From: Cutibacterium porci
GTDB taxonomy: Bacteria > Actinomycetota > Actinomycetes > Propionibacteriales > Propionibacteriaceae
Length of the DNA stretch: 64,000 bases
Direction: 5' to 3'
NCBI RefSeq assembly: GCF_009696315.1
Contig: NZ_VUMG01000003.1
Span: 496,001-560,000, forward strand
Shown here: positions 44,599-53,995 of the stretch, in pieces
How the letters are laid out: the number at the start of each line of letters is the position of its first letter
Position numbering within the stretch: the first letter of the stretch is position 1
Notes under the pieces: model-generated
Seen by the model: the letters and a program-made list of their open reading frames with translations, nothing else
The model's database searches: none
What the model was told of the DNA's origin: nothing
Program-made: the position numbers and the translations under genes

Positions 44599-47023
44599 TC
44601 ACGCCAAGTCATCGGCGAGGCGATCTTTGGCGCGGATACCCCGCAACCCCATCAACGGACCAATCAATGCCAGCAGGCCGAGGACTGCCACCCAGCCCAG
44701 GATCCAGTCATGTGGGACCGACAAGTGAAGCGAGTGGGACATTCCGTGCGCGAGGACCACGGGGCCTACAGCGACGAGGCTCGCAAGAAGTCCGCAGGTC
44801 GCCACCAGTAGCAGGCTCTGGATAATGGGAACTTTACGGCAGAACTGTGATGGCAAGCCGATGGCCAGGAGCTGTCGACTCTGGCCCCGTGCGGTCTCGC
44901 CAAAGGAAGAACACACGCTCATAGTGATGATGACTCCGATGACAAGCAGCGCCAAGCACACCGCCCACAAACTGGGGGGGGAGTTCCGGCTTCGGCGGGG
45001 CTTTGTAGTACGTCAGAACGCGCGGGTCCAACTTCTGAGTGTGGACGAACTCGATTGCTTTCGCGATCTGGGCCTCGTCAACTCCGACATAGACCCACCG
45101 GTCGGGCATGGATGCCGCATGCAGCGCTGTGACAGAACCCTCCAGCAAAACTCCGCCATATATGAAACTCCACGTCGGGGGGACAGCCACGTGCCGAGAC
45201 GACACGCCAACGCGCCGCCCGTTGTCCAAGGAAAGCTCCACGGTGCCGGGGAATTCGTCAAAGCCCAACATCGCACCGTCCTGCAATGCGGTGCGTTGCC
45301 CTTGGTCCAGCGTGACGCCAAGAACACGCTCAGCTTCTGATGGCTGGGCAACTACCATGACTCCCTGTGCCCCCGGAGTTCCCGTGGAGGAAATCTGGCC
45401 GTTTAGGATGTGGACCGCCAGCGGCGCAGGAAGCCCCGCACCGGCTTGTATCCGCTGCGGCAGATTTTTTGGCAACGGTTGGCCATTGGGAGACTGAACA
45501 ACCAACTGTCCAGGGATCGCCATGCTGATCGCGGCGCTGGAACTCAAGTAGGACGCCATGATCACAGTGACACTCGCTGGGATCGCAAGGCACATGCACA
45601 GAGCTGATCCCAAGGCCCGGACCCTGCGCCGGTCGGCGCGCACATTGGTCAGCGCCAGCCACCCGGGCAAGGATGGCAGATGTAGCACGGCGATGAGTCC
45701 TGTGAGGATGTCGGGCACGACCAGAGCCAGACCCAGGGCACTGAGAACAACGCTTTTGACAGCACCATCGAGCTGACGTGCACCATAGACAGTGATCAAG
45801 GCAGTCATTAGCAGCCCCACCGCGCCGATTCGTCGGCTCCAACTCAACAGGGAGGCAAATCGAGCGGATCCCTGCCCCGGACGCCACGATACGTTCTGGA
45901 AGATGGCGATACTCAGCAGTGAAAGAACGACGGTGAGCCCCAAGAGTGACAATCCCAGAAGAAGCACCGGGGCTGCGGGGCTGAGTGGCTGAGTCATAAA
46001 GTGCGGCAAAACTGCAAGCCGTATCACTTGCCCGGCGAGCCAGCCGATTCCGACGCCAGCTAAGCATGCTCCGAGACAGACAAGTAGAACGACACCGAGA
46101 GTGGGGATCGGGGTCACCGACATGGGGATACCCATGCGAAGCATTGCGGCGCGTTCTATCTGGAGGGATCTCGACAGTCGAGTGGTCGTGGTCAGCTGAA
46201 CGGCACCACACAGGAGAAGACAGGGGATCATGATCAGGTATGAACTATGCGCGAACAGGGACCGCTGGGCGCGGCCCTGCAGGAACGCACGATCCAAAGC
46301 TCCCGCGTGCAGGTGATCGACTGGCGTACCAGATGCTTTTGCGATCACAGGAATCATGGCGTCCAGCTCAACCCCGTCCCACAGGTACTGGGTCGTAGAG
46401 GTGAGGTCGGGGTACCCGGTTGACGCGGCGGCCGACATCTGCTGCCAAGTCCCAGGTGCGCCCACAACCTCCAGCCCCTTGGTGGCATAGACGTCCCGAA
46501 AGGTTCCGACCACGGCGAGACGAGTGGAGTTGCTGAATGCTCTGATGGTGGAGGGATTACCAAGACGCACCAAGAGCGTCTCCGACATCATGACTTCACC
46601 GGATCGACTGGGCCACCGTCCCGCCGCAAGCGCGTAGCGGGAGGGCTTGCTCCCCTGCTGCCACTCCATGTATTCGAGACGATCCTGCGGACCGGTGGAC
46701 AGACCCGTGGAGCGAAAGCCGTCGATCTGGAGATCTGATCCGTATACGCCAACGCGCACATTCTTGGCACCGGCTGCCGCCATCGCCTTCAGGACGGCGC
46801 GATCCGGGTAGCGGGTGGCCTGTGGTTGATGGACGACCACGGAGGCGCCACTTGGACCAAGCTCGCGATCCGCCACCTGAGCACCACTGAGCGCGAAAGA
46901 CGACACAGCGACGTACAACGCCACGAACGCTGCCACCACAGCCAGCAACGGTACGGCCGCGGTGAAGCGGCTGCGGTTGCGACTCCAAATCCTCAACAGT
47001 GCGATGTTCAGACTGTGACTCAC
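44599..47023 (-). pseudogene. ABC transporter permease (FtsX-like), frameshifted at a G8 tract
   Basis: A two-module FtsX/MacB-like permease. The first 700 residues run from GTG 47023 with TM1 at about 18-40, a large extracytoplasmic part, helices around 265-300, 305-345, 350-380, 405-460, 480-505 and a second outer domain. At 44974-44981 eight Cs (coding strand) break the frame: after KPELPP the original continues SLWAVCLALLVIGVIITM in the -1 frame through to a stop at 44599, giving the last two or three helices. With C7 the gene would be whole (about 807 residues). In the present state the last 30 residues are nonsense and it ends at 44834. The start overlaps the ATPase stop (GTGA). Confidence 0.8.
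44974..44981 (-). repeat. G8/C8 homopolymer breaking the permease frame
   Basis: Eight Gs on the plus strand (C8 in the coding strand). One fewer restores the full permease frame. It may be slippage-prone, a genuine mutation or a read error. Confidence 0.9.
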
Positions 47024-47685
47024 GTGACGACCTGCCCATCGCGCAGCACTGTCATTGAGTCGCAGAACCGGCTCACGATCGGGTCATGGGTGGCAACCAC
47101 CACACTCATTTACTGTTCGTGCGCCAGAGCGGTGAAGACCTTGAAAAGCTCCTCCGAGTTGGCTGAGTCCAGCGCCCCGGTTGGTTCGTCGGCCAACAGA
47201 ACTCGTTGCCCGCCAGCCAACGCACGGGCGACACCCACGCGTTGACGCTGACCCCCCGACACCTCTGACGGCCGACGATCACCCAGTTGATCAATTCCGA
47301 GGCGAGCCAAAGCGTCCGCAGCAGCCCTGCGACCTTGGGCACGGCCTTGGCCACGCGCCCACAGTGGTAGGGCCACATTTTCGATGTTTGTCATCTCCGC
47401 GATGAGATTGTTGTCTTGGAAAATAACCGACACGTGTTCAAGCCGATGCCGAGCCCGTGCCGCCTCATCAAATTCGGAGACACATGTACCGTTCACCTCA
47501 ATTTCCCCGGCATCGGGGACATCCAGACCGGCGAGCAGATTGATTAGCGTACTCTTCCCCGACCCGCTCTCCCCCATGAGGGCGTGTAGACCCGACGACG
47601 AAAACTCAATATCTACATTTCGAAGCGCTTCAACCCGACCCGCACCAACACCGAAGGATTTGGATACTCCAACCGCAGCGATCAT
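47020..47685 (-). pseudogene. ABC transporter ATP-binding protein with in-frame stop
   Basis: MacB/LolD-type ATPase with Walker A GESGSGKST, Q-loop FQDNNL, signature EVSGGQRQRVGVARAL and Walker B VLLADEPTGALDS. At 47110-47112 a TAA follows LAHEQ; the same frame then goes on ATG-SVVVATHDPIVSRF with the H-loop His, to a TGA at 47020 that overlaps the permease start. The stop removes the switch His needed for ATP hydrolysis. ATG directly after the TAA could allow reinitiation of a 29-residue tail, but a working enzyme is unlikely. Full length would be 221 residues. Confidence 0.8.
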
Positions 47686-47706
47686 TCTCGTCCCTTCGAA
47701 ACCTGT

Positions 47707-48087
47707 TCAGCAGGAACCGTTCGTGGCCCACGACGACAGCTCGTCGTCATCCCAGGTGTTGATGTCATTGTCCGAACGGTGCGCCAGCATGTTGACACAC
47801 CTTCCACGACCGTTGGCGTCGTGATACCAACGCGCGTTGGTACCCGACTTGTTCTCGTACGACGACATCGCGTCATTGTTTCCGGGACTGATGTTCATGA
47901 TTCCCAGCCCTGCACGACGGTAACCCATCAACCCGAGGAAGTCGTTGTCACGGTAAAGGCATACCTCCGCAGACGGGCACAGATTACTGCCGGCGTGGGC
48001 GCTAGTGGCTAAACCCACCGGAGCTGCAGCGGCCAGCCCCAAAGCTATAATGACGACCTTATGAAGGTTAGTCTTATTAACCTTCAT
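47707..48087 (-). CDS. secreted peptidase-inhibitor family I36-like protein
   Basis: Protein of 126 residues with a clear signal peptide (about 1-32: basic start, ALGLAAAAPVGLA, then TSAHA). The mature part begins NLCPSAEVCLYRDNDFLG and has four Cys, with an acidic NTWDDDELSSW end, in the beta/gamma-crystallin-like pattern of I36 inhibitors of Streptomyces. AGAAGAG precedes the ATG. It lies 21 bases before the ABC ATPase and reads the same way, so it may have been exported, sensed or countered by that transporter. Confidence 0.7.
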   Translation of the reverse strand: MKVNKTNLHKVVIIALGLAAAAPVGLATSAHAGSNLCPSAEVCLYRDNDFLGLMGYRRAGLGIMNISPGNNDAMSSYENKSGTNARWYHDANGRGRCVNMLAHRSDNDINTWDDDELSSWATNGSC

Positions 48088-49539
48088 AATTCTCTTCTCC
48101 TATGGAATCCCGTTAACAAGAAGAGCCTTCACCATTAGCCAGCATTATATAGAACGCTCTCACCACGAGGAGTGGGAGATCTTGATATACATCCGAAAGT
48201 ACAACTATATGCGCCCAAAAGTACAAAGCAGAGTAGGATTAGCCACTACTGAGCACGACAAAGTACATCCCGGCATACGGCCAGGACACATTATTTCAGT
48301 TTCATGATCTCCTGTCTCTATAGGTTTTCGATAGATGCGGGATATCGGAAGAATCCATCTTTCCGCCATTGCCACTTGGGACGAGCGAGACGAGCAGATA
48401 GTTGTCACCCCGGCTATATGATATTGATCTCTATCCGCGAGCGCACATAGATGTTCCTGCAGCGAGGACACGTGGTTAGAGTCACCCGACAAAACCAGAC
48501 GAACTCGCCCGGTGGCGGCATCACATTCAACCGATGTCGCGAGATCAGATGATCCACCGACATTCTTGAGTGGTTCTTTGCACGCAGCCGACGGCACAGC
48601 CACACAGCTTGAGAGAGTTGTGGCTTCCAAGGTCAGAAATCTTCAAAACCGAGTATGCAACCATCGCCGATGCCGATCGGAGCTTCCCAGGATAAAGAAA
48701 ACAAAGTGCGTCACCAAAATTCCTCCAAAGAATTTACTCGAACGTGAGGCTCCCATCCAGTGGGGTCTTCCCTCGCCTGCGAAGCCATCAGTTGCACCAA
48801 TACACAAGAAGTAGTGTCCATTCGGACACGATCGGTCAGTACGCGCCCGAGCGACGCCAACGTCCACACCCCGGAAGAGGCGATCATCTGAGACCGCGAC
48901 GCCACCAGTCAGGCGCTTTAGCCTTGGACCTTCCGACGATTGAAGCTCAGGCGCTAAACGCCGACGTAGACCACCAGGACTCAGAGTCCAAGTCGTGCGA
49001 GGTGTTGAGGAGCAGGGTGGCGGTCATCACTCAGGCACCATCCTTCGTACATTGGTCTGCATCGTCGGATCACGATGACGACGCTATCTATCAGCCTTTC
49101 ATGAGGCGCGACTGTTCGGTGGTCGAGTGTCGTTGCTGCCTGACTGGTGCTGGCTCTGCCATGCACGTATGACGGCCCTCCGCATGTCGTTGAGCGTTGG
49201 CGTTGATTCCAACTGCCCACCGGCCACATTCTTCTCCTCATGGACGCAACCGCGAAGGCCACCCGCTGGGCTGTCGCACCGCCCTGGCCAACGATCCCAT
49301 CGGCTAGGCACACCTTACGGCTCTCGTTTCGGGGTCGGAGACCCTCTTCCCAACGGCCACTTGTCCAGGTATCCACCCATGTCGGTGACCATTCGTTTCT
49401 CCTCATCAGACAAAAGTGCAATAACTCCACCGCGAGATGGACCGGCTGAGACGGGACTTCTTACCTTTTTGGTGTCAGCCGGACTCAGCCGGCACACGCA
49501 CCCCACCAGGTGCTGACGAACATAAGGAGGACACCCCCC
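48088..49539. other. about 1.4 kb without a convincing gene
   Basis: The left part (48088-48200) is AT-rich and must hold the promoter of the I36-like gene. Frames seen here (for instance 48205-48630 leftward, and leftward frames around 48981-49430 and 49315-49749) have odd composition, lack ribosome sites and resemble nothing I know. It reads like decayed coding DNA next to two disrupted genes. Confidence 0.55.
48205..48630 (-). CDS. doubtful ORF in decayed region
   Basis: A 141-codon leftward frame, only reachable from TTG, with no ribosome site. It contains a lipobox-like LSSC near the start and a plausible polar stretch around residues 30-85 (DAATGRVRLVLSGDSNHV). The same frame upstream has a stop just before it, preceded by a GTG frame with GGAGGA (VTHFVFFILG). 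It may be the remains of a small exported protein gene. Confidence 0.22.
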   Translation of the reverse strand: MEATTLSSCVAVPSAACKEPLKNVGGSSDLATSVECDAATGRVRLVLSGDSNHVSSLQEHLCALADRDQYHIAGVTTICSSRSSQVAMAERWILPISRIYRKPIETGDHETEIMCPGRMPGCTLSCSVVANPTLLCTFGRI

Positions 49540-50115
49540 ATGACCAAGAACCGCCTCGTCGCCGCTGGAGCAGCGGTCGCACTCGCAACTGGCACCGCCC
49601 TCATGGCCGCCCCGGCCCACGCTGCGGCACCTGCCCCTATTTCCCCTATACCTGCCCCTATTTCCCCCGCTAAGCCGAACGTAGACAAGTCGAAGCTCCC
49701 CATCCAGATCGATTTTGACTGCCTCAAGCGCAATGCTCAAGAGCGTCATCAGATTGAGGCCAAGATCGCGAAGATCCTGCTCAAGGAAGGTGCCGTCAAG
49801 GCCAAGACTGTCGCCGTGAAGTCCGCCAAGGACATCGTTGACGCCGTTCTTAAAGACCCGTCCCTGCTAGTCCACCCCAACGCCCTCATCACCAAGATCA
49901 TCAAGATCATCACCGACAACGTCCGTGAAGCTTTCGGCGACACATCCGCCCTTGGTGATCTCAAGCCGCTTGCACAAGATATCATCAACAACCTTAAAGC
50001 CGCCAAGGCCTGCTTCGTTATCAATCGACCGGGCCAGCCCCCGAAGATCCAGCACGTTGGCCACCTCGGTGAGCTCCAGGGTGCCGCTTGGGTTCCCGCA
50101 GGTCAGGTTCGCTGA
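49540..50115 (+). CDS. secreted protein of unknown family
   Basis: Protein of 191 residues. Signal peptide about 1-29 (KNRLVAAGAAVALATGTALMAA, then PAHAAAP). A short Pro/Ile/Ser repeat (APISPIPAPISPAKP) follows, then a Lys/Ile/Ala-rich helical stretch (about 60-155) and a C-terminal tail RPGQPPKIQHVGH. Two Cys (DFDCLK and KACFV) may pair. AAGGAGG stands 9 bases before the ATG. I do not recognise the family. Confidence 0.78.
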   Translation: MTKNRLVAAGAAVALATGTALMAAPAHAAAPAPISPIPAPISPAKPNVDKSKLPIQIDFDCLKRNAQERHQIEAKIAKILLKEGAVKAKTVAVKSAKDIVDAVLKDPSLLVHPNALITKIIKIITDNVREAFGDTSALGDLKPLAQDIINNLKAAKACFVINRPGQPPKIQHVGHLGELQGAAWVPAGQVR

Positions 50116-50157
50116 GCATTACGGATAACCATGTGAATCATGTTTTCCGGTATAGAC

Positions 50158-50186
50158 GGGGGTTGCGGAATTTGGCCGCAACCCCC
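50158..50186 (+). terminator. hairpin after the secreted protein gene
   Basis: GGGGGTTGCGG (50158-50168), loop AATTTGG, CCGCAACCCCC (50176-50186), 43 bases after the stop. It is strong but has only a short T/C tail. The remaining 270 bases to the next gene hold no other clear feature. Confidence 0.65.
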
Positions 50187-50456
50187 AGTCTCATATCGCG
50201 CCCATACCTCATGCACATCTGCGCATGAGGTATTTACCTACTCACGCATGGTCACATCTTCGTGCAGATCACCCACAACGAGAATCAGGGGTCTCTATGT
50301 CGGGCACTCTATGGGCGGATTTGCCATCAGGCCTAGCCGCTGCCCTTTTGCCGCCACGGCATACATGACAAATTACTATCATTGCCGCGCCACTTCGATG
50401 TGACGATCCGCTCACCATTTTTCGATGAGTTGAACATACGGGGTACGGTCTACCCT

Positions 50457-51947
50457 ATGTTACCAAAGCCTAACCTTCCCTGTAGGGTTGCAGTCGCCAC
50501 TCTCACAAGCTGTTTAGTACTGGCCGCGTGCTCCTCCCCGGGCGACCAGAAGAGCTTTAAGTCTGAGAAATCCCCCATTGCAGCAAGCCCCAAGGCCGTT
50601 TTGCCGAGTATTCCAGCCACTCAGGCCGGCGCAACTGACATCACTTTCAAGGCCACCCCGGAAAAGGTCAGCGCCACCTACCCCCGCTTCACGAAGGCAC
50701 GGAACCTCAGTATGGCGGTCGAGGTTATCAAGGGCCGTATGCTGCGTGATTCCTGGCAACAGGACGCCTCTGACGTCAACGTCACCTCCCAGATCATCGC
50801 CTCCAGCGACGCCGTCTTGGGTGTTCTAGTGACCAACACAACGACCATCAGGGGAAAGAAGCAGACAATCCCGGCGAGCGTCTGGTACTCAGCTGGAGCC
50901 AAGCAGTCGTACTCCTCCCCGGCACTCGTCAAGGCTGACCAGTGGGCCGACCTGACAACGGCTCTACAGGACGCTGGCAAGGACCAGTCCCTCGACGGCA
51001 GCACGATCGCCGCAGCCGCCAAGGCCAAGTCCGCCCCATACGGCAACGGTCCCGCCCTCGGCTTCGACCACGACGGTGACCTCCTGGCCACCTTCGCTTC
51101 GGGCGTCCTCAGCGACAATCCCACCACCCTCGTCGTACCGTCTGGCAAGGCTAGAGGAATGCTCAGCAGCTTCGGCACCCAGGCCCAGAAAGCCTCGACG
51201 AATCCCGGCAAGTTCACTGGAACGACGTCGCAACCAGTCGACGAGTCCCTCGAGTCCACCGACATCTCGACTCGCCCCTCGACAGCCGTCGGCCCGGACT
51301 GTCGGGTGCTACACTGCGTCGCCGTCACCTACGACGACGGTCCCAGCGCGATGACCCCGGAGCTACTCGACACCATCAAGAAGTTCAAGCTCTCGATCAC
51401 CTTCTTCCAGATGGGCAACAGCATCAAGGCCTTCCCGGAAACTGCACAGAAGGTGGCCGCCGCTGGCATGGAGATCGGCAACCACACAGTGACCCACCCG
51501 AACCTTCCGGTGAAGACCCCGGACCGTATTCGTCGCGAGTTGGAGCACAACTCCCAGCTCATCAAGGGGTTCATGGGGGCCACCCCACTGCTCTTCCGTC
51601 CGCCTTACGGCGCGCACAACGACACCGTTGACGAGGTCGCCAAGGACAACGGCATGGCGATCGTGCAGTGGCAGATCGACAGCGAGGACTGGAAGAACCG
51701 TAACCCTGGCATGACATACAAGAATGTCATGACGGCTCTGCCCTACACCGCACCCATCATCCTCGAGCACGATATTCAAAAAGCATCAATTGACGCCGCA
51801 CCGCGGATCTACAGGGATCTGGAGGCCAAGGGCAAGACGATCGTCAGCGTCAGTGAGATCTCCCTCAACACCGGCGGCTACCAGGCTGGCCATGCCTACT
51901 GCAACGGCACGGTCAAAGAACAGAGCGGCTACAACTGCAAAGGATGA
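50457..51947 (+). CDS. lipoprotein polysaccharide deacetylase (NodB domain), paralogue 1
   Basis: Lipoprotein (lipobox VLAAC, Cys25) of 496 residues. N-terminal 260 residues form an Ala/Ser/Thr-rich extracytoplasmic domain; the C-terminal NodB domain begins CVAVTYDDGPS (catalytic and metal Asp), then GNHTVTHPNL with both metal His, RPPYGAHN, WQIDSEDW and the final LEHD. All motifs are intact, so it is probably an active peptidoglycan or wall-glycan N-deacetylase. ATG 50457 starts the signal peptide properly. A related protein follows 445 bases downstream. Confidence 0.87.
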   Translation: MLPKPNLPCRVAVATLTSCLVLAACSSPGDQKSFKSEKSPIAASPKAVLPSIPATQAGATDITFKATPEKVSATYPRFTKARNLSMAVEVIKGRMLRDSWQQDASDVNVTSQIIASSDAVLGVLVTNTTTIRGKKQTIPASVWYSAGAKQSYSSPALVKADQWADLTTALQDAGKDQSLDGSTIAAAAKAKSAPYGNGPALGFDHDGDLLATFASGVLSDNPTTLVVPSGKARGMLSSFGTQAQKASTNPGKFTGTTSQPVDESLESTDISTRPSTAVGPDCRVLHCVAVTYDDGPSAMTPELLDTIKKFKLSITFFQMGNSIKAFPETAQKVAAAGMEIGNHTVTHPNLPVKTPDRIRRELEHNSQLIKGFMGATPLLFRPPYGAHNDTVDEVAKDNGMAIVQWQIDSEDWKNRNPGMTYKNVMTALPYTAPIILEHDIQKASIDAAPRIYRDLEAKGKTIVSVSEISLNTGGYQAGHAYCNGTVKEQSGYNCKG

Positions 51948-52392
51948 GAATCCAACCGAGGGGGCGCGCACGGCCGGGGAAGGCCTCGCCCCCGTCGTGG
52001 TGGAATTGCTCATCCCGCTTGCCAAGGTCTTCATCGCGGCTGCCTGAATGCAAGCCTTAACGAGCTTTTCCCCTACCGCCCAGCTCGCCTTCCTGACGAT
52101 GAGACCGGTCGTCGACGTCAAACTCATCGCCATGGAAAGCGGAGCCTTTGGTGCGGGGTGTTGACGCGATTCGTCCCGTTGGCAGCGTGCTGCTGCGTCA
52201 GCTCGGCACTCCTTATGGGCGTCCTCGTCTTTCCGTTATCGGTGCACTAATAACCACCGCCGCCATGCATCATTGGCATCATGTGCGCTCGGGCCATTTG
52301 TCATCTGAGAATCCGAAGAACTCTCCCAGAATGTCGTTGGCAACCGGCGTTGTGATTCTCCCTGGCTTGAAGAGGGCCTTAATCTATGAATC
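51948..52392. other. intergenic region between the two deacetylase genes
   Basis: About 445 bases. Short frames on both strands are shadows with no ribosome sites. No clear terminator or promoter could be marked. Confidence 0.5.
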
Positions 52393-53949
52393 GTGAGTGC
52401 CTCCCCGCGTCGCTCGATTCGAGCCCTGGCCATCGCTTTGGCTGCCCTGCTCCCACTTGCAGCTTGTTCTCACGACAGCGGGGACCCTAACACGTCGCCC
52501 TCAGACATTCGTTCGGCCCTAAAATCCACGTCGGTGGCCGCCGCCAACGTCTCGGGGGCGTCGATGACGTCGACGTCGTTCCAGAAGCCGTCAGACATCT
52601 CGGTCAAAGTACCGACCATCACCACCGCCCGCAATCTCAGCCAAGCCATCGAGGTCGTCCGGGAACGCACGTTGCGCGGCGCTGCATGGGATTCCGCGAC
52701 AAAGGTCTCAATGACTGGCCATTTCACCTCCTCAACCACAGACCTGCTTGGGGTCGAGTTGCAGACAGAAGTGACGAAGGGTGAGGGGCCCTCCTTGTCG
52801 ACGACGACGCTGTGGTACGACGCCACGATGAAGCAGACTCTGTCGGCAAGTGCCCTCATCTCGTGGCCTGGGTGGCCGACGTTCAGCCAACAGGTTGTTA
52901 AGGCCGCTACTCGCGATGGCTTCGACGGCAAAAAGGCCGAGGCGGCACTTCAGCAGCCGCAGGCTCCCTATGGCACCGGGCCCGCACTATCGTTTGACTC
53001 CAAGGGAGACCTTCTTGTGAGGTTCCCGGCTGGAGCCATTGATAGCGCCCAACGCACCATTCTTATCGACTCTAAAACCGCTTCTCCGCTGCTCAGCGGG
53101 CTTGGCCAAAAGGCGCTCGGGGCCTCACTACACCCGACGCCTTTCACCGGTACCCCGTCGGCGAATGAGACATGGTTTACCAAGCTCAAGACGAGCCCGA
53201 AGCCATCTGACTCTCCGAACGCCAAACCCCTCCCGGGAGAGCCAGCCACCAAGGCGAGCGGTAACCCGACCCATCCCTCGACGGCTATTGGCGTCGATTG
53301 CATCGTGCAACGTTGTGTCGCCCTGACCTATGACGACGGCCCCGCTGATACGACGCCGAAGGTTATTGATGGCTTCATTCACGCGAAAGCGGCTGCAACC
53401 TTTTTCCAGCTCGGCACGAACGTCGACAATCACCCAGACACCACCAAGCTGTTGGCCGGTTCTGGCTTTGAGGTTGGCAGCCACTCCGCCACCAACAAGA
53501 CCCTGACGGGCCTCGGCCCCCAGGGCCGCACAACCGAAATCAACGATGCCGTCAACGCCCTGAGCAAGCTCACCGGACGCCCGACGATGCTCTTCCGTCC
53601 GCCATATGGCGCGCACAGCGAGCGGGTCGATGCCGCGATGGCCACACAAAACTTGGCGATGGTCAACTGGGCAGCCGATTCTAATGACTGGCAAAGTCGC
53701 GATGCTGGCAAGACCACCAAAGCCGTGACGGAGTACGCCACCACGTACACCCAGCCGATCATCGTGCTGCACGACACCTATCCATCGACCGCTGATGCAA
53801 CCACCGGAATTATCGAGGCACTCCGCCACAAAGGTATCGTCCTTGTCACAGTCTCCGAACTGACCGTCAATACTGGCGGCATGGACGCCGGCAAGGCTTA
53901 CTGCCGTGGTACTGCCGTCAATCAGAGTGGCTTCGGCTGCCAGAGCTGA
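52393..53949 (+). CDS. lipoprotein polysaccharide deacetylase-like (NodB domain), paralogue 2 with altered metal site
   Basis: Lipoprotein (lipobox PLAAC, Cys25) of 518 residues, built like the preceding paralogue (shared phrases such as TARNLSQAIEVV, PYGTGPAL, LFRPPYGAH, VNTGGMDAGKAYC). NodB motif 1 is intact (CVALTYDDGPA), but motif 2 reads SHSATNKTL, so the second metal His is Asn. RPPYGAHS, WAADSNDW and VLHD remain. Loss of one ligand may lower or abolish activity. GTG start with a weak ribosome site. Confidence 0.85.
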   Translation: MSASPRRSIRALAIALAALLPLAACSHDSGDPNTSPSDIRSALKSTSVAAANVSGASMTSTSFQKPSDISVKVPTITTARNLSQAIEVVRERTLRGAAWDSATKVSMTGHFTSSTTDLLGVELQTEVTKGEGPSLSTTTLWYDATMKQTLSASALISWPGWPTFSQQVVKAATRDGFDGKKAEAALQQPQAPYGTGPALSFDSKGDLLVRFPAGAIDSAQRTILIDSKTASPLLSGLGQKALGASLHPTPFTGTPSANETWFTKLKTSPKPSDSPNAKPLPGEPATKASGNPTHPSTAIGVDCIVQRCVALTYDDGPADTTPKVIDGFIHAKAAATFFQLGTNVDNHPDTTKLLAGSGFEVGSHSATNKTLTGLGPQGRTTEINDAVNALSKLTGRPTMLFRPPYGAHSERVDAAMATQNLAMVNWAADSNDWQSRDAGKTTKAVTEYATTYTQPIIVLHDTYPSTADATTGIIEALRHKGIVLVTVSELTVNTGGMDAGKAYCRGTAVNQSGFGCQS

Positions 53950-53995
53950 TCGCGGCACAGATGACTGTCTGACATCACGCGTGCACGACCCGCGC

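Noticed and set aside
48981-49749. leftward frames in the gene-poor stretch
   Set aside because: No ribosome sites, stop-broken neighbours and no family resemblance; one piece (DEEKRMVTDMGGYLDKW) looks protein-like but could not be joined to a start.
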